Part shown: piece by piece, positions 1 to 10,593 of the stretch
Layout: each line of letters opens with the position of its first letter
How positions within the stretch are numbered: position 1 is the stretch's first letter
Source: Saccoglossus kowalevskii
Taxonomy: Eukaryota; Hemichordata; Enteropneusta; Harrimaniidae
Direction of reading: 5' to 3'
Assembly (NCBI RefSeq): GCF_000003605.2
Contig: NW_003151763.1
Coordinates: 213,408-253,233, forward strand
DNA length: 39,826 bases
The notes under the pieces: model-generated
The model's input: the letters and a program-made list of their open reading frames with translations, nothing else
Told to the model about the DNA's origin: nothing
Databases searched by the model: none
Position numbers and translations under genes: made by a program

Positions 1-304
1 GTTGCTTGAATAAAACTAACCAGACACATTCAATTTACCAGACTATTGAACAACTAGGAAAAGTGAAAAAAATACTTCTTATCGCCAGCATAAATGCGTA
101 ATTTTTTTTTACAGAAAAAGTAATTTTTCACCTTTGATTGAGTAACGCGTCGTAGAATGCAGATACGGGCATACAAAATACACTTGTGAAAAGCTTGAAG
201 TCTAGCGATTCTAAAAATATATACTTTCCCGGGTCTATTTGTAGTCATTTAGTCACAATTAGAAGATGAACAAAAGTATGCAAATAATAGTCCCGCTACC
301 TTAA
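1..304. mobile_element. Right end of a TTAA-flanked DNA transposon (partial)
   Basis: From about position 100 to 304 this sequence is near-identical (about 95 % by eye, scattered single-base differences) to 26969-27169, in the same orientation. Both copies finish with the same 20-base end, whose reverse complement reads GGTAGCGGGACTATTATTTG, followed by TTAA (here 301-304). The left end of this copy is off the window. The 26-27 kb copy shows that the other terminus carries the same 20 bases inverted, so this is a transposon end. The TTAA flank is the target preference of the piggyBac superfamily, though a TA target (Tc1/mariner type) with T and A neighbours by chance cannot be excluded. No transposase reading frame is visible in the part present. 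Confidence 0.7.
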
Positions 305-530
305 TTAACTGCCCGGCCTATTAAGAGACTACACATACCAAACTGTCGGGGATAACTGTCTGTTCACGACGTTTATATCGTAATTAGTTCCAATCACTGA
401 TCCGAGTTCCGTCTAGCACTTTGTATAAACCCTTAATGATTACAGGTAATGGGAGAGTGTTGAATGATATCAACTAGCTATTCACTAGAACCCAGCTATC
501 AAATCGGTATCTAGGCACATGGAAATAAAT
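305..530. repeat. Dispersed repeat, copy 1 (second copy near 33645-33870)
   Basis: The segment containing the phrase TAATTAGTTCCAATCACTGA (about 381-400) and then TATAAACCC, ACAGGT, CACTAGAACCCAG and ATCAAATCG recurs, diverged, in the same order and orientation around 33738-33830. The similarity appears to begin beside the TTAA at 301-304, which suggests that the transposon to the left inserted at a TTAA inside or at the edge of this older repeat. Family not recognised and no coding capacity seen. Confidence 0.5.
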
Positions 531-599
531 TCATGACACTTGAGACATTTACAACCTTATATGGTATTTTCTCACAATGCTCCAATCCTTCTATTTCAG

Positions 600-783
600 G
601 ACAACAGCATTTGGTTTCCTGACCGCTATAGCACGGATTGGCGGATTTCTTGGTAACGTCACGTTTGGCCGATATATTGGTGTCAACAAATCTATTCCAC
701 TCTTACTCGCAGCTTTCATATTTTTCGTGGGAGGTGGAGTCTCTCTTATATTACCGAATATCAAAGGCGTCTTGCTTTTGTAA
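600..783 (+). CDS. SV2-like major facilitator transporter, last coding exon
   Basis: Terminal coding exon of a transporter of the synaptic vesicle glycoprotein 2 (SV2) branch of the major facilitator superfamily. A good 3' splice site (CTATTTCAG, AG at 598-599) precedes the exon, which then reads TTAFGFLTAIARIGG, GVNKSIPLLLAA and LPNIKGVLLL before TAA at 781-783. In SV2 proteins the last two membrane helices carry the same order of signals: R-T/A-T-A-F-G-hLN, then G-hxK-hhPILL, then a glycine-rich helix ending in LPE/D-T and a short tail. The exon is entered in phase 2 (one base completes a codon begun upstream), so the open frame reading back through the intron to an ATG is not the true start. 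All other exons lie left of the window; a transposon occupies that intron. SV2 proteins are vesicle or plasma-membrane proteins; which paralogue this is cannot be judged from 60 residues. Confidence 0.78.
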
Positions 784-3700
784 CTTTTTGTCTTATCCCG
801 GAAAAGAAAATGAACAAGAACATAGCAATAATGACAAATTAATGTAGTGGATGCACAGTCGGTAAGCTTAAACAGCGTAATCCAGTAAGGCTTAATTATA
901 CAGTCGATAACAACAACTGACGAGTAGAGAAAATGTTCCACCTTGTCATTTGACCACAAGCATTCCAAGGATGAGTGAAGGAACGACATCAGTTTAGAAT
1001 ATTTAATATATGTAATCCATGAAATCGTGTTGGCCAGATATCACAAAAAGGTGTCAGTCTGATGATGCCATTCCCCTCTGATGCATGTTTAGGGGTTTTG
1101 GAAACAGGTGTATATTTTTAATAATGTCTAGGCATATGTGCTGTTTTTGTAACTCCATCAGTTGGTTACTCGATACACATTTTACATAACTTATTTTATT
1201 TACAATTTTGTATGATTTTTAATTTTGTTCTCTTTATTTTGATTGTTAGTGTTAGTTGATGGGTTCGTTCATTTGTCATGGGAATGATGGAACTATTAAG
1301 TTAATTGTGATATATTTTTTTCAAAACAGACACCTTTTTTACATTAGGGAACTATTAACTTTTCACAGCTTTCCGCGAGGTCAAATTGGTACCAATTATT
1401 TAGTGAGTTGTATGGCGTAATAAAGTCACAATATAGTACTTGATTAGGAAAGAAGAGTTAGAAATTATTCATATAGTTTATGTTAATTACGCAAGTAAAG
1501 ACAGGTACACTAAATATATGAAACCACATGTGATGTCTGTAATTTTCTGCTGCCCAGAGTCAGTATGTGATAGCCACCATTGATAGCAAATCTACTGGCC
1601 TTAAAGCTAATTGCTGCAGTGACGAGGTGCTAGACAGTAGTTAAGTTAGTGTGATGCTGGAACATGAACTGGATAATTTGCATATGTGTGACAATAACCA
1701 CGTGATGTCAACTGGCCGGCAAATAAGCACGAACCGAAATGAATATACTTGCCACACACTGGTTTGAAGAAAATGCATGTTTGGCTCGAATTAAATGTAT
1801 AATATGAATTAGAAAATAGATACTCGTTTTACACAGGTGACAGAGTGCACAGTACAGTGTAGTGGTTCGGAACACTAAATCTCGGGAAAAACAACTTCAA
1901 ACAGATTTAAATGTGTCATGTTGTTCGATTTGGTGAGAGTTTGATAAACATATTATCGATTGGCGATAGCTTCGCTGGTGTGGTGCGAGAAAATATTCTG
2001 CTTTTGTCGACTTTTATTCGCGATGCCATTTGTCGTCGCGCGTTTGTGTTACACAAGTCTACGGGAGGAACCATAGCTCTTCTGTATCGATAAACAACCT
2101 AATATCTGAAATTAACCCACACTTAATGTGAAACAGAAATGTCATATTATTTCAGAATTTTATTTATTATTTCTATTTAAACCCGTTTTGATTGTTAGGA
2201 CAAATTGTTTGGAAGTTTGGGGTCTTTGAATGTATACCCTTAAGGAAGAGACGAAATATATAATTATATGTTAACAACTTCGGAAAATGCTCTTTTTGTT
2301 CGGTACTTTGCTTTTTATACAAAGGTAGCATTGCACCGGAGAAGGTTATACTCACATGGCATATCCAAACGGTCTGTTAAAATTATTCTTAGAGCAGATA
2401 TTGTTGATCGATTGTTTGTTAATGACACATATACGTATTATACAATAATAGAATGCCATCATTTTGTTGTCATCTGCACATTAGTTTAGGGCTACATAAA
2501 ACACGAATCGAGTTGCAGTTTGTCAAGTTATTTATTTATTGCTCAGATCAATAGGAAAATAATCAAATTACAGAACTGTTAGTATTTACGAAATGAAAAA
2601 AAATACTGGCTTACTTGGCGATGTGGATAATGCATATTAAGGACAGAAAACCTCACACGTGTCCGACAGTTGTTACCTTTACGATCTGATAGGACGCCTT
2701 TTTTTCTAAACTAAAACATACATCTGTCCTGATATGAAGCGAATAACGCTATCCAATGTCCACATGATATCGATTCCAAGTTAGTTAACGTTTTTTTTGT
2801 GGAGGACGGGGTATTCCTTGTATTTTCAAATAGCAATAGAGCTGTGCTTTTGGAACTTGTTCATCTCAAAACAAGAAAATGGAATGAATTGTTCACATAC
2901 AATATAGAACCCGACACAGTATATTTCAGTAAGACAAACTATATACAGAATGGCGTATGAATCTAGACGAGTTTCATGGATACTTTGAATGGCCATCAAC
3001 AACGTTTATGATATTGTGAGTTCATAGTACCATTTTGTAGAGAAAACTCATAAGATTGTTTTAACACTGCATTTTTACTAGTAATAACCATATGAAATTA
3101 TTATAATTTGGCGGCTTAATACTGAAGAAGATTCTCTGGAAACAAACGATCTCAGCACCTCAATATTATTTCATTACGCGAGTGTAGCAACGGCATTGCA
3201 AAGTTTCAAACGTTCTAAGTATAGAACAATGCACACGTGGAAATGCATTGGTTCAGATAGAGACTTACATGAAGTCTGCATGCCCGTGTAAAGTATAATA
3301 TCTGAGGGATACACAGCACGAGTACATTATTTCATTTACAATACGATAACTGCGCCCAGAAATTGTGTGGATTTAAATGTGTACACATGCTTCGTTGTTG
3401 ATTACAAACTTGGTATTTGGTATTTTTCATAAACATATGACAGCCAGATGACACAAATTGACGCCAGTGATTACATTGTATCTAGATGGTGAGAGGGCAA
3501 TATCTAAATAATGCTTCATGGGCAGGGCAACACCACTTGACATTGTAGGGAGACGCACATCATGTTAAGCCACACTAAATACCCACAACACGACTGCACG
3601 AAATAGCGTGTAATGCACACGGACTGACAGTGACTAGATGGAAATGCATGAGTAAAATCTCCGAAGTTACAAACATAAACATGTCGATTTCTAAAAAAAA

Positions 3701-4329
3701 AGTCCAGATTATGTAGGAGGCTGCTATATATGTTGCCAACATTTACATGTAGTCACGATGCCGCTTATTCAGGTGTCAGTTCTTATCACCACCATGAATT
3801 TTATGCAGACCATTTGATCCACGTATGCTTGTAACAATGCACCCGAACTTTTCTTCGGGATCTCAAATGGTCTTGACATTGGCCAAATTGCTGCCATATA
3901 CATCTCAGAAAAAACACTATCTGGATTCATCAAACAAAATAGAAAAAAAAATATTGTGATACGACATTCCGGTTCTAGTAATTATATAAATTGAGTTGAA
4001 ACATAACATAGAAACGGATGAATCATTAGCGGAAATTATTGTATCTATGACAGTGAAGACAGTGTTAATTTATTCTCAACATTGCAAAATAAAAGTTCGA
4101 TTCAGTAATTACACGACTACAGTATTCCTATGAGTTATCCCAATTCGACAACTTTAATAACATTAATATACAAATATATATCAACAGCTGTGCACCGCTA
4201 AACGTGTTAATATATATTAACTAATCCTCCAGCAGTTACATGATTGTGGATACCAATATATAGACACTACTGATTATCGAGTAGTTTATGCAACAATACT
4301 ATTCCCACATACTCCATAGTTAACATATA
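784..4329. other. 3' UTR of the SV2-like gene and intergenic DNA
   Basis: AT-rich sequence without a reading frame that I can support. A 60-codon open frame at 1911-2093 in a relatively CpG-rich patch resembles no family I know and has no splice signals of note. No long repeats, RNA genes or transposon ends were recognised here. Confidence 0.5.
1419..1424 (+). terminator. Candidate polyadenylation signal for the SV2-like gene
   Basis: AATAAA lies about 640 bases after the stop codon of the SV2-like exon, on the same strand. It is the first perfect hexamer I see in the AT-rich downstream sequence; use is unproven. Confidence 0.3.
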
Positions 4330-7300
4330 ATGGCAAAGTTAAAACTCGCATGCGCATTATTCACGCTTTGTGGAATGACTTTGCTGTTGGTCGTGTTAAG
4401 CGTGGTTTTTGATACGAAGTTTTATAACTCAATTGGTTTTAATGGGCTTAAATATTTCACCATGACGACTAATAGCAGCATATCAGTGGAGCCAGTTCCT
4501 CTAAGCCAATTGGTAAACACACAGGTGAGTTTATTTTCAATTTATTTATATTTAAACTCGAACATTATGTTATAATATTATTATTATTATTATAGCTATA
4601 TATACAACGCGTGTAAAATAAAAGCTGCTTTCTTACAAGACATTCGAACAAAAAAAAGTTTTGTTGTATTTTAGGTGGGAAATGTTACAATGAGCATGGA
4701 AAACGTACTGATAAATGAGGATAGATATGTAAATCGAAGTGCATTGCATGAACCAGCACGTCATTTACTTCCTATTGTATTCTACAACAGTATGGGTCCT
4801 AATTCTATTTATCAAGGAATTCGATTTGCTATTAATTATGCTATTCACGAGAACAGGAGTATAGTTGAAGTTCCATTCAACGCCCATGGCTCTGCACGCA
4901 TAGCTGAAGGCATGTCGAGAATTAAGACATTTCGTGATACATTTGATGTACATACACTGTCCAGACTGCTACCAGTGTCGACGATTGACGATTATAGACG
5001 AGACTGTGGGCGTGACATACATTTAAACAATTTGGTAAATTTGCGTGGTACGAAAGGCAGTGATGTGTATGGACATGACGACCCAGAGGTTGTTGAAGAC
5101 ATCTTAGGTATTAGGCTTCCTGCAATTCCTGATTATAACCTAACGTCTAAGAGACTCGGGAAACAGTTTTCAAGTTCAGTGGACATACCATGTAAAGCAG
5201 TGTTGCTAAGAGACGCATTGAAAGTATACGATATGGTACCTAAGTATTATATAAAGAGCTACAGAAAAATCGACAAATATCTGATCCGGTCGTTGTATAT
5301 TCGTGAAATGGCAGATCATTTGAGCAGAGTGTTGTGTGATGGTGATGATTTTGTTGTATTACATTGGAGAGCAATGGTTGATGTGTGAGTGAATTTTATC
5401 TGTTTAACAAAATGTCCGACAGAATGTCATGGATGTCGTATTTAATATGACATTTCCTGTATTAGACGTCTACATAGACAATGGGGTTAATCTGAAGCAT
5501 ATTATGATTTAATTAATTCAAAAAATTACCGTAGTAGATGGTAATTTTGCATATAATTATAGTCAAGGATGAGAAAACTTATAATACTATAATTCAGATA
5601 AAAGCAAAGACAAAAACAAAACACAACGAAGTTATGCCTAGTTTAACACGCAATATTTTACTAATTCGACTGATACAGCAGCTCATACTCAATTACATCA
5701 AAACTGATTTGTATTTGTGAATGAATTCAACACTGTATTGCTAAAAGCCCGATCGTTTATTTAGGCGAGAATCGATTGAGTCTTACATCTGAAAGTCTTC
5801 CGGAAGAATCACTTCTAGAAATTCAGCTACAGCACACAGACACCTTGGTATTTCCAAACATGAATCACGAGATATATATTTAAAATACTACAAAGAAATT
5901 TAACGTATCTACGATATGATAATATGTAGTCCACGTCCTAACGTAAACAATATTGGTTCAAAAACAGTGTGCTCACCACATATTCACTACACAGAGAAAA
6001 TGCGAAAATGAACCTTTCATAATATCGTGTCATGTTCAGCCAAAACATTCTATCGTTAAAAAATATGGGTATTTTACTGATCAGAGTTTCACGAACAATA
6101 GAAAAAAAATTCCTCATAATTCTTCATGTAAAAACACTTTGGCTGAAGCTCTATTGAACAGTTTGAGAATTCACAAACTAATGGATTATAAGTAATGTAT
6201 AGCCAACAGCAAAATGTTGAGACTGTGAATTCTCACCAACGTTGTCGATCGATGAAATAAAATGTATTCAGACAAACTATTTGATAGTGTCCAACAAATA
6301 TCTACCATATATGTATGAACTTATCACTCATTTATTTTTCGTCAAAATTAATTTTATTAATATTCCAATGATATATCCAGTTGTACTTGAGATTAGGGAC
6401 ACTACTGAATATGCTTTTTACGTCGTATGCATCATACTTAGATCTGTGCCTTGAAATTTACTTTATGAGACTATATGACAAGAGGGATGATTTTTCTTTT
6501 AGCTTTCCACGTCTTTGCAGCAATATGCCGCTCTCTCCTATTTATAGGTTAGCTTACTCAGTATACTAGGATACATATGTAGACTTTCTGAAGAGGCACG
6601 CCTTCTTTTGTCAAAACGACTGGAACTAGACTGAAGGTTGTGGCAGATAAAGAGCTTTTAGTTGCATACAATAAAACAATACTCTCAGATGGCCTCAATA
6701 TTATGTGTATGATTTCGACATCAGATTTTATACGGAAATCATTTGATTAGGGCTGAGAATGATGTATAGCAGGTGGCACATGCAAAGCAAGTTGTCTCCC
6801 CTCCTCGGAACACCTCAGATAACGTCATGTATACCATGGGGGGGGGGGATAGCTGGTACACGTTACAAGAACTAAAAATGCATTTTACGTTTTTACAGGA
6901 AATAAAAATGAAACTTCCATTTACTGTAAAAAATAGTTTTTTTACACTTTACAGATAAAGCAAATTCCTAACTACATTTAACATTTTTATACTATACTTG
7001 ATAATTTGTGTTTAAAAATCAAAATTCGAAATTGCGTACCAATTACGACATTTAATATTAAAAAAAAATACAAAAAATAATGTCTTTGTAATAAATTATT
7101 GACGAATAAAATAGGTGATTACATTTTACACCTTGTTTTTACGTTTTTTATTTATCATGTATTTTAGATGCCCAAACTTTATGGATCCCAACTCTAAACT
7201 ATGTCGCTCCACTGAAGTGCTGGAAAAGACAAGAAATAAGATTGTAAATGTTACCTACCAATATATAAAATCCAATAATTTCAAGTGTTTGTACGTAGCT

Positions 7301-7952
7301 GTGCCTCCTAGGAGAAAGGTAATGATTAAACTATACTAATTCAGTTGGTGAACACAATTTGTATTCATTGAAAATTCAAATGATGGCTTTATTATATAAA
7401 AAGCAATCGTCAATTGATTGTAATTGACCTTGACTCGAATGTTTACTTTAGTTCATTGTACAGCTGTTTAGAGGTACTGGACTTCGAGTGGAAGACAGTG
7501 ATTCAATTCGAAGTATGAAGGATTTCAGAAAGGATCTTGATGTATTCCGGGAAGATGATTACAAGATGTCACTACTGGAACAAGAGATAGGTGTTGGTAA
7601 GTTACAAAACTTGGTATAATGATAAAATAGTCTATTTTTATCATTTGTTCATGATAATTTGTACCCACCCACATTCAAGTAAATGTTCAAAAAATACAGC
7701 CAACTAACTTTATATAAACAGAACAAACCATCTACAATACAGTTGATACGACCATGTTACAATTTAAGTTCTATCATAATGGTGTTTCATATCTTATTAG
7801 GAGCAAAACTATTTATAAAGAATCGCTGGTCGAATTGGTCTAGGTTTGTGGAATATACTAGAAAAGCCCAGAATAAATCAACAATCACGTACGAGAATAT
7901 TCCAGGGACACCAAAAGCTGCACTGACGTATTGGCGTGTTGTGAAAAAATAA
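4330..7952 (+). CDS. O-fucosyltransferase-like type II membrane protein, gene A (five exons)
   Basis: Five exons assemble into one frame of about 450 residues: 4330-4524, 4675-5384, 7168-7318, 7452-7596 and 7801-7952 (TAA). Introns (150, 1783, 133 and 204 bases) all begin GT and end AG, with phases 0, 2, 0, 1. Residues about 5-27 form one hydrophobic helix after a short basic tail, the usual layout of a Golgi type II glycosyltransferase. Lumenal landmarks are MGPNSIYQGIRF (about 105-116) followed by ENRSIVEVPF, similar to the N-terminal GxN...hxxAxxLNRTLhhP region of GDP-fucose O-fucosyltransferases (POFUT-type GT-B fold), FVVLHWR (about 291-297), at the place of the HxR motif that holds the donor-binding arginine, and a late NRWSNWS (about 408-414), where this fold has its FIG-x-SxxS donor-site loop. 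Activity is inferred from the fold; the acceptor is unknown. Exon joins were checked against paralogue B, which has the same boundaries. Several N-glycosylation sequons fit a secretory protein. Confidence 0.72.
5385..7167 (+). other. Intron 2 of gene A
   Basis: The 1.8-kb intron between a GTGAGT donor and a TATTTTAG acceptor is AT-rich. It holds a nine- to ten-base G run near 6840 and several short open frames with no resemblance to known proteins. No repeat shared with the rest of the window was noticed. Confidence 0.6.
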
Positions 7953-7960
7953 TATGAGGC

Positions 7961-8083
7961 TATTACAAGGATACCTCAAAGTATACACGAAGACAGTATG
8001 GCGGAAGTATCGACCGACGTAGAGTGGAGGTCAATGCAACAGCTTACTGTCTGTGTGCATACATTAAGGTATCCTCGTAATAA
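7961..8083. repeat. Foldback (inverted-repeat) element just behind gene A
   Basis: Starting 9 bases after the stop codon of gene A, the left arm (ATTACAAGGATACCT, then GTATACAC and AGACAGTA) matches the reverse complement of the right arm ending near 8083 (ATTACGAGGATACCT, then TGTATGCAC and AGACAGTA). The arms are about 38 bases each, with roughly 80 % complementarity, separated by about 45 bases. It looks like a small MITE or foldback insertion and would form a strong hairpin in the 3' UTR of gene A's mRNA if that UTR extends through it. Confidence 0.6.
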
Positions 8084-10593
8084 TCTTATTATTATACATA
8101 TTTGCCTTCCAAGGATACATCATGGGAATGCCGAAATCCAAAACGTTTAGAGCAGAAACAGCGAACTTCTTTGTGTGGACACAGGTCAAACCCTGATTGC
8201 ATCCATGTTTGTTTTTATTATTATTAGAGGACGCTTACGCGCGTAATCATTCCATATTTGGAATTCGCAACGTCATATCAACAACAAAATATGTAGAAGA
8301 GTACATGTATTATAGAATGCTTGACCAATACCTACACAAATGCAATATCGGCCATAAAACCAGGCTGGCGAGTGACGATTATGCTGTATAGCATTGTAGA
8401 AATGTTTGTAGACTATTGACAACAATGAGATAGTTATTGATTATTTAATTTATTTACTGTCAGGTGTTCATTGTTTTAGCGGATCGAGAAACATGAACAT
8501 GTAGAACATGAAACCAACAGAATATATATATATATAGTTGTCGATCCGTGACAATACATATCGGTTCGACAATCGAGAAAAGTCACAGCTTAGCTCTTTT
8601 ATTTACCTTCTATTAATTGGTTTCAATTTGCATATTCACAAGAGATTTTGACTTACAGCGAACTTTTCACTACTTTTGCATTGAAATCTCATTCAGCTTT
8701 TGACTTTCATTTGTAATTCAAAATTAACTTGCAGTCGTGTTTTAATTTCATTTGAGATTTTGACTTGAAGACAAGTTCACGACAATATGTCTCATGATTT
8801 TTTTCTTCACTTTTCATTTTCATTATGATCCCACTTTTTAATTTGCAATTAATAATATAGTAATTCACTTGTAATACACAAATTCAGATGAAAAACGTCA
8901 TCAGTTTGCCAATCACAATTTAATTCAGCACCTCAACACGTAAGCACAAAGGCACGCGCATTAAAATGCAATTTAACCTTTGCACGCACAGGGTATTTAA
9001 ATGCATGTTTAAGTAAACAACTTAACTTCAAAGACACGCAGCAAAAATTATTTTGAATGCATCGCGGTGACATGACGGAATAACTCTCATTAGCTATATA
9101 GTATTGAACAGGCTGGCCCAGATCTATAAAAATGTTATATATTTGAAATTGTGCTCGGAGACAAAAAACCGTAACACGCGGTTCTAATCTGTATTTGCCA
9201 AAGAGAAAACCTCATTCAGGCATTTTCAATTTTTTCTGCATTAATCTTATGGAGCTAGCTAAACGCGGTATTTCCAAATGAAGTACAATTATACTTGCGT
9301 TCTGAATTCACACTGCTTGTTTTGTGTATGTATTTCCACTGTATGTTTTGCTTATATTTTCAGTGTAGATTAGCTTTCATCCAATTATGTTATCCTTTTT
9401 TAAATAAAGTCTTTTTTAAAAAAAAAATTGTGAACTTTTGACCTTATTTGTAAAGGTCATTATAGTAATGGTTCCAGCTGCCGTTATACATGATATAATT
9501 TGTGTAATCATCGTTGAAAATGACACTTGCGTGGCGCTCAGATTTGCCAAATTTGCCACGTGTAATAGTCCTCATTAAACAGCCCCAAATACGTCCAAAC
9601 AGTACGACTTCTATGTTTAGTTCAATCGCAGGCCGTAGTATTAATGATGAACTACGATGTAAACAAGCGCATTATGAAATATTAACACAAGCAGCATTCA
9701 TTTAAAATGGATTATACAGATTACATAGAAGGCAAACATAATACAGAAGTCTGCATGCCTAGTACTGGTGTATTGTATTGTCACTGTTGTCCATTCTGAA
9801 TATTTTTTTTGGCAAATGCAAGTGCAAGTGCAAGTGCAACTTGGGACCAAAAATTATGATCAAGGGGCAATACATTGTACAAGCAATGGGTTGAATTTAC
9901 ATTAATGGTGTACCATCAATATTACATGAAAAATAAAAATAAATTGTCATTCTAGAGATTGTAATAATCATATCACATACCACAATATGATCAAGGTTTG
10001 TCATTATCAATCGTTTCAGCACATACGCCGGTCTTGAATTTGTAGTTTCTAAAATAAATAATAATTTTTCATTACGTGTTATTCAGATACGGATTATGCG
10101 ATCATAAACATCACCTCAAAACCAGCGACTGGCCTCAACACTATTAATTTCTTAAAGAAATGTACTTTATTTCGCGAGTTGCGTATGCTAGTGCAAGATA
10201 ACTCTGATTGACTGATAATTACCTAAATATGGACATCAACGTAATCCCATACTTTTTGCGGTAGATGTTATCAAAGGCCTCCACCCATATGAAGTCTGTA
10301 CTTGCCCCAAATATAACCAGACAACTGATAAACCCAATTAATTTTCCATTCATCTTGCATACACAAATTGTCTTAGTGGGAGGTCATTGCACTACACTGC
10401 ATTCGCCATGCAGATAAATAACACTATAGTTTGCCGACATTAATATTCCCAGCTATAACATTAAAGTATTGAAACAGCCGTAAACATGCGTTTCAAAATA
10501 ATCCTATCCCGGTAGTAGATTACATGCAAAGTACCAGCTTGTAGTATTCATCAGTAATGCATATCAGAACTATAACGTTACAGAATACATAAT
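8084..10593. other. Region between genes A and B
   Basis: This holds a likely 3' UTR, a short (TA)n at 8521-8535, A/T-rich stretches, an AATAAA at 9403-9408 followed by a run of A (a possible but distant poly(A) signal for gene A) and three GCAAGT units near 9820. No coding exon, RNA gene or shared repeat was recognised. The promoter of gene B must lie near its right end, but I see no clear TATA box. Confidence 0.45.

Noticed and set aside
1911..2093. 60-codon plus-strand frame with coding-like composition
   Set aside because: No similarity recognised, no convincing splice sites or promoter, and the length is within chance expectation.
4765..4953. Minus-strand frame opposite exon 2 of gene A
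   Set aside because: Shadow of the conserved exon on the other strand; the protein text that matches paralogue B is on the plus strand.
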